From assembly GCA_000226015.1 (NCBI GenBank), contig JH153775.1:7351-31053 (forward strand): a DNA stretch of 23,703 nucleotides, given 5' to 3'. Under the pieces are notes generated by a model that was not told where the DNA came from, made no database searches, and worked only from the letters and a program-made list of their open reading frames with translations. A program made the position numbers and the translations under genes. Shown here in pieces: positions 17,878 through 23,703 of this stretch (its first letter is position 1; the number at the start of each line of letters is the position of its first letter). This DNA comes from Mnemiopsis leidyi (taxonomy: Eukaryota > Ctenophora > Tentaculata > Lobata > Bolinopsidae).

Positions 17878-19135
17878 CTACTTATTGACCGTTGAGTAAA
17901 GAGCACTTAGATCTTCAAGGGAGTCACTAAGATTGTTTGTACCTTTGTCCTTGGAAATTGCGCTACTATCCTCATCCGTCATTATCGTCTCAGAAAGCAT
18001 ATCTTCACAAGCAGAGGATTTTGCATCCTGTCTGTCACGGTCACCCAAACTGGAACTTGTTTCACATTTGAATTTAAACATAGCGACTTCTTCCTTATTC
18101 ACGATTGAATACACAGGCTCATTGTCGTCATCATCTTCTTCATCTCGGTCCAGAGGTCCTAGGAAATCATTCAAGTGAGGAGAATTTAGGTTAACTCTTG
18201 TACTTGCATCTTTTGCTCCATCCAACTTTGCATTGACATCATCGGAATTTTCATATAATAGACCATGTTCTCTTTTAACAACATCCGAATACAGAGTGTC
18301 ATAATTATCATCATCATGATGATGAATTGTAACTTCAGTTTTGATTGCTTCTTTTCCGTGTAAAGTTGCGTAGAATGAATCTGCATTTTCATTGACATCT
18401 CTGGCTGGTACAGTTGTAGAAGCGTCAGATTTGTCTTTGTCATGAAGTGTTGAGTAAAAGGAGTCATCAGGATCAGCTTGAGGGGCAAGTTCATTAAGAT
18501 TATTTTTGTTTACAGTCGAATACACCACATCACTATCTTCAGTGATATGGATTCTAGCATCAGCCTTCAAAGCGCACTCTAGATTCATATCAACGTAATC
18601 AGAATGTGATGGGTGTCTTTGCTTACCTTCATTGACAGCTTCTAGATTCATTTTAACGTAAACAGATGATTGTTTGCCTGTCTGTTTCATGTTACAAGCT
18701 GAATCTTCAACAGTTACATCCAATGTATCATAGATTTCATTTCTTTCCAAGTTTTCGTCCCTTTTTTCGGTTTCTTCGCCAGTCTTCCGTCTGCATACAC
18801 AGGCTATGACTCCGATAAGAGCTACAAAAAGTGCAACTCCCCCTCCAATACTAGCCATCATGATAATGTTTGATTTCTTACAATCTTTTTCAGGGCTAGC
18901 TGTGCTATCCCTGCATATCTTATAACCTTCTCGATTGCAAGTATGGCGGGAAGAGTCTTCACAAAATACCGTGCATTTGTCACCGTAAAAATTCCTTTTA
19001 CATTCTTCACATTGGACACCCTCTCTGTTCTTCAAACACTGTTTCTCCCCCAGAGACGTGCATTCATATCTGTTAGCGTCAGGCTCACACAACTTTGTAC
19101 ATTGTCCTGACGGATAGTAGTTGTCTGCACATTCA
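17878..19135 (-). CDS. long-tailed DSL receptor: second DSL module, membrane segment, multi-tyrosine tail
   Basis: This minus-strand frame starts at ECADNYYPSGQCTKLC. It encodes a DSL module (RYECTSLGEKQCLKNREGVQC), a second (NFYGDKCTVFCEDSSRHTC), a membrane segment at spliced-model residues ~315-339 (IIMMASIGGGVALFVALIGV and on to CVC) and a ~305-residue tail. All eleven tail tyrosines sit in signalling motifs: YDTL, YVKM, YVDM, YSTV, YSTL, YATL, YDTL, YSDV, YENS, YSIV, YSTV. VVYSTV, SFYSTL and SFYATL fit the ITIM consensus. YVKM and YVDM fit YxxM (PI3K p85). YENS fits YxN (Grb2). YSTVNK or YSIVNK occurs three times, the last as the exact C-terminus. The tail is otherwise acidic and Ser/Asp-rich. 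The frame shifts relative to the upstream repeat array and is restored only by the proposed intron. Confidence 0.85.
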
Positions 19136-19391
19136 CTACAAGAATGTCCCTCCCGTCCACCCTTCTGCACATTCACTACAAGAATCTCCCGTCCATCCTT
19201 CTGCACATTCACTACAAGAATCTCCCGTCCACCCTTCTGCACATTCACTACAAGAATCTCCCGTCCATCCTTCTGCACATTCACTGCAAGACTCTCCCGT
19301 CCATCCTTCTGCACATTCACTACAAGAATCTCCTGTCCAACCTTCTGCACATTCACTACAAGAATCTCCTGTCCAACCAATCAAACATTAC
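19136..19391 (-). repeat. 36-bp coding-derived minisatellite, probably spliced out as an intron
   Basis: About six 36-bp units translate on the minus strand as GWTGDSCSECAE, an EGF/laminin-like loop copied from the flanking CAEGWKGDSCNECAD. A TAA (19388-19390) precedes the array, where the second DSL module has Gln (GEKQCL against GDK-stop-CL). A 4-bp insertion (GGAC, about 19150) shifts frame at its end. Splicing GACAA/GTAATG to TTCTTGTAG/TGAATG removes 256 bp and joins both halves in frame (SEGDNECADNYYP). Alternatives are a recently broken gene, a null allele or an assembly error. Because the unit is 36 bp, five of the six reading frames are open across it, which creates several spurious ORFs. 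Confidence 0.75.
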
Positions 19392-20017
19392 TTGTCTCCT
19401 TCAGACGTGCATGTGTATCTGTTAGTTTCAGGTTCACAGAACTTTTTACACTGTCCAGCTGGATAGAAGTTGTCTGCACATTCATTACAAGAGTCTCCCT
19501 TCCAACCTTCAGCACAGAAGTTGCACCCTGATCCAGTAAATCCCTTATCACATTCAAGTCTTCTGTAATAGATTTTGAGAGCACCTTGGCCATCAGTAGG
19601 ATGAGGTTCAGGAGGATCACGAAATGTCTGTACAGACCATGTGGTTACTGATGTGACTTCTTCCTTTATGTGAAAGGGAACAATCATATTTGTTATTGAT
19701 CTGACAAATCCAGGTTCATAACTTTCACCGTCGTAATCCCAAACTGTGATATCAATATAAACAGTTTTGTTAGTGGGAATGTTTATTGTTATTGGATCTC
19801 TAAGTATTAGGTCCTGGGTCAGATCTAAGTAGTCCTGGTACAAGTATTTCTTTTGAGTCTCCTCAATTCTGTAAAGAACACTGCCGTCTTCATCTTTTAT
19901 TTCAAGGGGACTGAAGAAAAAATCACTGTATTCACTTGCTATATTCCCATCCATATTTTGTCTATCTGAGTACTGCAGGAACCGTATCTGTCCCTTGCCA
20001 CTACACTCGACGTACTC
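19392..20017 (-). CDS. long-tailed DSL receptor: N-terminal domain and first DSL module
   Basis: The exon begins at ATTCAG/GAG (phase 0) as EYVECSGKGQIRFLQYSD, homologous to EHAYNSGRGQIQFLEYTD of the paralog. Spliced-model residues 18-173 form a Notch-ligand N-terminal (C2-like) region with a DITVWDYDGE segment typical of C2 strands. Then come CDKGFTGSGCNFC, CAEGWKGDSCNECAD and the first DSL module (FYPAGQCKKFCEPETNRYTC). The frame ends at TAA after EGDK, or at the proposed donor two bases into that Lys codon. If the array is spliced out, this module lacks its last two cysteines; these normally pair with each other in DSL domains, so the fold could survive. Confidence 0.85.
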
Positions 20018-20385
20018 CTGAATAGATTATATGAATACTTCAATCTATGTATATGTAGCCATTTATAGATAGGTAATAATGTAGTTACCCTATATTATCT
20101 GCTGGATAAAAGGTGAAATGTTATTCATAAAATCGCTTATCGTTTTCGTAATGATGAACAACCATTGAAAATTTATTTAATATTGTCACAACTGCAGAGT
20201 TCGTTTGATTTGACATTCACAATCAAGAGGATTTGACAGTTGTACTTGGTGACACGAATGAACATTTGTCGATGTGACAAGGTTGAACTTGTGACAAGGT
20301 TGAACTTGTTTCATGGTTGAACTTGTTACAATGTTGAACTATGAACATGTTACATATTCAATTATCATGGTTGATGTCGTCTTAC
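20018..20385 (-). other. 368-bp intron 1 of the long-tailed receptor
   Basis: The donor is CAATTG/GTAAGA and the acceptor TCTATTCAG/GAG, in the same phase-0 position as in the paralog. It contains an 18-bp tandem repeat at 20274-20340. Confidence 0.78.
20274..20340. repeat. 18-bp tandem repeat, ~4 copies
   Basis: The unit GTGACAAGGTTGAACTTG varies to GTTTCATGGTTGAACTTG and GTTACAATGTTGAACTAT. It is intronic. A related TTGTGATTGAAC repeat occurs at 23.3 kb. Confidence 0.85.
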
Positions 20386-20436
20386 CAATTGAAGATGAAG
20401 AAACGTTGAAAGTATCAGTCGAGATAACCATGACAT
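20386..20436 (-). CDS. signal-peptide exon of long-tailed DSL receptor
   Basis: A 17-codon exon reads MSWLSRLILSTFLHLQL and ends at a GTAAGA donor in phase 0, giving LQL-EYVECSG after splicing. Hydrophobic core and length match a signal peptide, and exon length and phase equal those of the paralog (MKKSL exon). The first ATG of the overlapping ATGTCATGG is taken because the second is out of frame. Confidence 0.8.
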
Positions 20437-21434
20437 GCTTTTAAAGTTTTAACGCTGTACAATAAAATCCTGCAAATCAGCACACGACTTGAAGCTAACA
20501 GAAAGAATGATCAGCTGCTTATAAAAGAACTAACGAATATCAATCATCAAGAGGAAGTGCACTAAATTGCGCAACGATGAGTGTTGCAAGTTGACCTTCT
20601 AAAAGAATTTGTTGAGTAATCGATTGTGTGTGACAAACATTCTAACCGAGTACAACAGAAACAGTACAAGAAAGCTTCCTATTTACACTTGAACATTCCA
20701 ACGTTAACAAGTTTCTACTAGTTCTACCTACCAGAATTAAACAAAGTGATTACTGAAGAGAGTTTTTCTTATAAATCATTTAATTTCTAAGTACAGAAGT
20801 TTCTCCGAAATTTTGTTTTCATCCGATATGATCCCAAAATTTACAATCAGAAAGAGTTTTAGGTTTGTTAAAAAGAATTATATTACTACTCTTCTGAAAA
20901 GAATCAAATTTGCAGTCGAGAAACAAATCGAGAAACAAAAAGATTTCAGTTATATTGAAAAGTGTTCCGTTACTAAACTTGATAGAAATTATGTCATACC
21001 ATACAATGCACATACTCACATGCATTATACTATTATTTCAAAAGGTGCTTGCTTGCTTTCGTTGAAAGATGCTCAATTCAAAATTATAAGTTGACTTTTA
21101 CTTAAATGCAGAGATGTTTTTAATGGCATATTTCTCTAATTTAACTAGATAACTTTAACCAACTTTAGCAGAGTCTTTGTACGAATAAGTGGCGATAGCC
21201 AATAACCATAAAATGTCTTGAACGCTCTCTAATCATAAGAACTGCAAATTGGTATTTAACTTGAACAGCTGCAGAGGAGAGAATCGGAGCCGAGAGTTTG
21301 AATAAAAAAGTCAAGAACATTTTCTTGTTTGTACTGTTTACTAGTAGCGAGCCACATGAAATATGTTAGTGTAACGAGTAGGTATTACTATCACCGATTC
21401 CGGATTACACTCCATTGAACAACAACTCACTACT
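20437..21434. other. upstream region; unrecognised basic ORF at 20829-21094
   Basis: This holds the putative promoter of the long-tailed receptor. On the plus strand an ATG at 20829 opens an 88-codon Lys-rich frame (MIPKFTIRKSFRFVKKNYIT onward). It ends in a DRNYVIPYN segment faintly like the PYN motif of Helitron-type helicase-like proteins. That resemblance is too weak to name it, and a transposon remnant or chance frame is possible. Confidence 0.3.
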
Positions 21435-21514
21435 GAGCTGGAGAAGGACGCACACGATGCAGTTGTCCTGTGCATAAACTGCCGAACCATCCAAAACGTA
21501 CCAAAACGTACGTA
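21435..21514 (+). repeat. dispersed element, copy A
   Basis: An 80-bp segment GAGCTGGAGAAGGACGCACA and on to CCAAAACGTACCAAAACGTACGTA has an inverted partner at 22755-22840. The best-conserved core is CGATGCAGTTGTCCT plus the CCAAAACGTACC(A)AAAACGTACGTA end. Confidence 0.8.
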
Positions 21515-21685
21515 TCACCATACAAAAATATGTCACCTCGGGCTGGAACCCTCGGGGACATATGATTTATATTAAGCATGCTCTATATCATACCAATCGC
21601 GAGGCTGCAGGGATATCAAATAGAGTTAAAAAATTATTTTGTTTACTACCACAACAATAGATCTTTGACCTGATTCATTTTTGTT

Positions 21686-21754
21686 ATCTGAATGGATTGA
21701 GAAAAGAAATAACTGTAACCAGTCAAGTTTCTTGTATCAGTGTATTGCAGAAAC
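21686..21754 (-). pseudogene. truncated third copy of the DSL receptor N-terminus
   Basis: About 69 bp closely match the start of the short-tailed receptor's main exon. The minus strand reads FLQYTDTRNLTGYSYFFSQS then IQI. Five codons differ over the alignable stretch; four are synonymous and one is Glu to Gln, which the long-tailed gene also has. The match ends abruptly at QI on one side and at a 14-bp repeat array on the other, so the first dozen residues of the exon are missing. It is a relic of a third family member or a partial duplication. Confidence 0.75.
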
Positions 21755-21756
21755 TT

Positions 21757-21972
21757 TTCAGTAAATACTGAAGTAAACACTGAAGTAAATACTGAAGTAA
21801 AATATACTTAAGTAAAATACTCAAGTAAAGTACTTAAGTAAAGTACTTAAGTAAAATACTTAAGTAAAGTACTTAAGTAAAGTACTTAAGTAAAATACTT
21901 AAGTAAAATACTTAAGTAAAATACTTAAGTAAAATACTCAAGTAAAATACTTAAGTAAAATACTTAAGTAAA
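21757..21972. repeat. 14-bp (ACTTAAGTAAAATA)n array
   Basis: About fifteen copies of a 14-bp unit with a self-complementary ACTTAAGT core. The end near the receptor relic is AGTAAATACTGA(A). On the minus strand this gives repeated TTTACTTCAG strings, which are acceptor-like, directly before the relic coding sequence. Confidence 0.92.
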
Positions 21973-22449
21973 GATACAGTAACGAAAATTTTAGATTTTT
22001 AGAACAACTCCTTAGAACAGTGGGTATAACAACAATACAGTACACATCCCTGTGTACGTTTACAATTGTAGTAAGAAACAATAAGTCCTGTGTTTAATGT
22101 ACATACAGATAATACATTGAGAATACAGTCAGTACATTGTGTATATATTTAATAACAATGTATATACATTGAATCACAATGTGTACAGTCCCGTAATTAA
22201 TTAGATAATTAGGTAAATCTTAGTAAACTGTAGTGCACAGAGATTTTAGTAGTCCTATTTACCTATTTATAGTAAAGGTTTTAGTGCCAGAGTACCAGAT
22301 ATTTAAGTGCTGTGTAGACATATTAGAGATACTAAGTAGTAAATTAAATGTTTCATAGTTTAATTTTGTTTAGATTTGACATATTGTTAATCTGTTAATG
22401 TACATGACTGTTAACATAATCATTTTAGCTGATTTTGTAATCCTTTCAG
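21973..22449. other. no gene seen; presumed intron upstream of TOG-like exon
   Basis: AT-rich, with short palindromic TGTATATACA-type repeats at about 22140-22190. It ends in a good acceptor (GATTTTGTAATCCTTTCAG). Confidence 0.5.
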
Positions 22450-22513
22450 CGTTTTCGAGCAAACAACCGAAAGTTGTGGCTGCTGCCGTCAACATTGTCA
22501 CTCATTCCTTGAA
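22450..22513 (+). CDS. exon of a TOG/HEAT-repeat protein (XMAP215/CKAP5-like)
   Basis: A plus-strand exon of 64 nt lies between a strong acceptor (AATCCTTTCAG/CG) and a GTAAGT donor, open in one frame as FSSKQPKVVAAAVNIVTHSL plus a split Lys codon. It resembles the first helix of a TOG-domain HEAT repeat, as in CKAP5 TOG1 (NKNPKIIVACIETLRKAL), recalled from family knowledge. XMAP215 proteins bind tubulin and speed microtubule growth. Only one exon is seen; the next should begin with a base completing AAG followed by something like EFG, and I did not find it before the right edge. Another HEAT-type protein or a solitary exon relic is possible. Confidence 0.5.
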
Positions 22514-22754
22514 GTAAGTAGTTATACTGTAACTGAATTTAATTGATAATTACTTTACTCACTCCATTTCGTCTGTGTCAAGTTTGTAGGTTTGTTAGAT
22601 TTATGTCTAAATTTTAAAGCTGATAGGTACTTGAAGAAAGTAACATTTGCATCGTAACATTCTGTCTTGAGATATACATTACAACACACAATTAAAGTTA
22701 AGAGCGTCAATATTTTACAATGAACGTCCTAAATTCCATTCGTTACAATGCACT
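22514..22754. other. no gene seen
   Basis: Non-coding sequence after the TOG-like exon, presumed intron. Confidence 0.4.
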
Positions 22755-22840
22755 TACGTACGTTTTTGGTACGTTTTGGAGAGTTTAGCAGGGCGGGCTA
22801 GGACAACTGCATCGAGTGCGTCCTCCTTTGGTTCCAGCTC
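22755..22840 (-). repeat. dispersed element, copy B (inverted)
   Basis: The reverse complement matches copy A at 21435 from GAGCTGGA through CGATGCAGTTGTCCT to CCAAAACGTACC and AAAACGTACGTA, with a few small indels. The pair brackets ~1.2 kb containing the receptor relic, the 14-bp array and the TOG-like exon. Confidence 0.8.
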
Positions 22841-22876
22841 AGAAGGGAGTTATCGTTTACCCCAAAGTGTCCGGTA

Positions 22877-22991
22877 ACTTTAAAAGTCTCCTAAGACGTG
22901 CTACTTATTTTATATTTCAACATTGTAATAACTCCACTTTAAAAGTCTCCTAAGACGTGCTACTTATTTTATATTTCAACATTGTAATAAC
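22877..22991. repeat. perfect 56-bp tandem duplication
   Basis: ACTTTAAAAGTCTCCTAAGA and the following bases to ATTGTAATAAC occur at 22877-22932 and identically at 22936-22991, separated by TCC (59-bp period). No mismatch is seen between copies, so this is either very recent or a collapsed/expanded assembly feature. Confidence 0.93.
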
Positions 22992-23277
22992 GACTGTAAC
23001 GAATATTTCTATTGATCGTAGTTCAGACTTTGGCTACTTTGTTCTGTTTTCTCTCTACACATCATGTACATAGAATGTGTGTCTTGATATGTGTCAGGTC
23101 ACAAACATGTTAAAAGTTCAGCTGGAATGTGATGCGCTTATGTTGCTGAACTGCTTCGTACAACAGTTGTTAAATTCAAGGAATTCAGGGACAAACTAAG
23201 GGTTTGTGGGTTAGGAGGATTGTAAAATGTTACGTTATAGGGGAAATTTGTTGGAAACGTTAGGACTTAGGCGTTGT
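22992..23277. other. no supported gene
   Basis: A short plus-strand frame from an ATG near 23107 (MLKVQLECDALMLLNCFVQQ and on to TAA) has no acceptor or recognisable family. Otherwise non-coding. Confidence 0.4.
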
Positions 23278-23338
23278 GACTTGTGATTGAACTTGTGATT
23301 TGAACTTGTGATTGAACTTGTGATTGAACTTGTTCAGT
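23278..23338. repeat. ~14-bp tandem repeat TTGTGATTGAAC
   Basis: About four to five copies of ACTTGTGATTGA with one extra T, ending in ACTTGTTCAG. The overlapping ORFs on both strands (KFNHKFNHKF, IELVIELV) are readings of this repeat. Confidence 0.85.
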
Positions 23339-23703
23339 ACTTTAGAAGGTCCATTCTCCTTTTGTGGTTCAGAAAAGTGGGTAATTGTGAATTGCTGTAT
23401 CGTTGTGAGGAAAGAATGTGCACTGTAAAAAGACAGTATAGTTTTGTAGGAAGGTGTCGCAAATTTTCTATGACGTTTCTGAATAGCCTTACATTGGTCA
23501 ATCTTTCCTAGGTTCCTACTCAATAAAGTCCATCCTGCAAAGAGCAGTATTCACTTCGTTTTTGCGCATTGCGCGAAGGAGAATTTCGTGACATGTTTAG
23601 CGCAAAGAGCGACATCGCGCGCGCTTGATACGAAGAGTAAGCCGCCAATTCCTCTTATAAATTCGGAAGCGGTGATCTCATATTCCAACGGTTTATCATT
23701 TTC
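23339..23703. other. no supported gene; AATAAA at 23522
   Basis: Contains a plus-strand AATAAA (23522-23527) that could terminate an unseen transcript, and a GC-rich CGCGCGCG patch at about 23616-23624. The 67-codon plus-strand frame here begins in the repeat and is not recognised. Confidence 0.35.

Noticed and set aside
19145..19380. VGQEILVVNVQK repeats as the N-terminus of the long-tailed protein
   Set aside because: This is the array read in the wrong frame. The flanking cysteine modules show the ancestral frame is GWTGDSCSECAE, and the signal exon lies far upstream.
19095..19531. Plus-strand repeat proteins (HPSAHSLQES, RPSFCTFTTRIS and LLHIHYKN repeats)
   Set aside because: They are antisense readings of the 36-bp array. 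Period divisibility by three keeps several frames open without selection.
20829..21094. Helitron-like remnant suggested by DRNYVIPYN
   Set aside because: Only about nine residues resemble the motif and none of the surrounding helicase or Rep motifs are visible.
23260..23523. Open frames on both strands near the right edge
   Set aside because: They start in or run through the TTGTGATTGAAC repeat and contain no recognisable domain.
1..23703. tRNA, rRNA, CRISPR arrays, bacterial operons or viral genes
   Set aside because: I saw no cloverleaf-type sequence, regular direct-repeat/spacer structure, ribosome binding sites or viral protein motifs. The direct repeats are adjacent minisatellites without unique spacers.

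Overview
The window is eukaryotic and most likely from an invertebrate animal. It is AT-rich, with short exons bounded by GT-AG junctions, one inferred intron of about 8 kb, many minisatellites, and animal-specific domains (LIM, DSL, TOG/HEAT-type). The species cannot be named from the sequence; a cnidarian or another AT-rich invertebrate would fit. Most of the sequence is intronic or intergenic. The real genes are split into exons, most of them too short to stand out as open reading frames.

Left part (1-10.3 kb, minus strand): three exons (1911-2012, 1183-1298, 93-223) join in phase to encode LIM1 and most of LIM2 of a zyxin/LPP/TRIP6-type focal-adhesion protein. An acidic upstream exon at about 10239-10292 joins them in phase across the long intron. 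The rest of LIM2 and LIM3 lie off the left edge. The long intron holds minisatellites, two perfect CArG boxes beside CACGTG E-boxes, and a possible plus-strand first exon at 4434-4511. The next 5 kb (10.3-15.2 kb) has no recognisable gene. It carries three CCAAT/E-box clusters, two weak exon candidates and strong palindromes.

Right part (15.4-20.5 kb, minus strand): two tandem paralogous genes encode type I membrane proteins. Each has a 17-codon signal-peptide exon, a Notch-ligand-like N-terminal region, DSL cysteine modules and one membrane segment. The 17.9-20.4 kb gene has a tail of about 300 residues in which all eleven tyrosines lie in YxxPhi, YxxM or YxN signalling motifs. The 15.7-17.0 kb gene has a short tail ending inside a 16-bp repeat, with a relic of a longer tail just beyond its stop. 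This looks like a pair of DSL-ectodomain receptors with immunoreceptor-style tails. I know of no described system of this form. In the long-tailed gene a 36-bp coding minisatellite is bracketed by a stop codon and a frameshift, and both vanish if the array is spliced out as a 256-bp intron. A third relic of the family lies at 21.7 kb.

Right edge: a plus-strand exon (22450-22513) resembles a TOG/HEAT repeat of the XMAP215/CKAP5 family. It is flanked by two inverted copies of an 80-90 bp repeat.

A theme across the window is that minisatellites sit exactly on gene boundaries. Each of the four zyxin-like exons has a tandemly duplicated splice donor or acceptor. The two receptor genes have arrays at a stop codon and at a probable intron, and the relic abuts an array of acceptor-like sequences.
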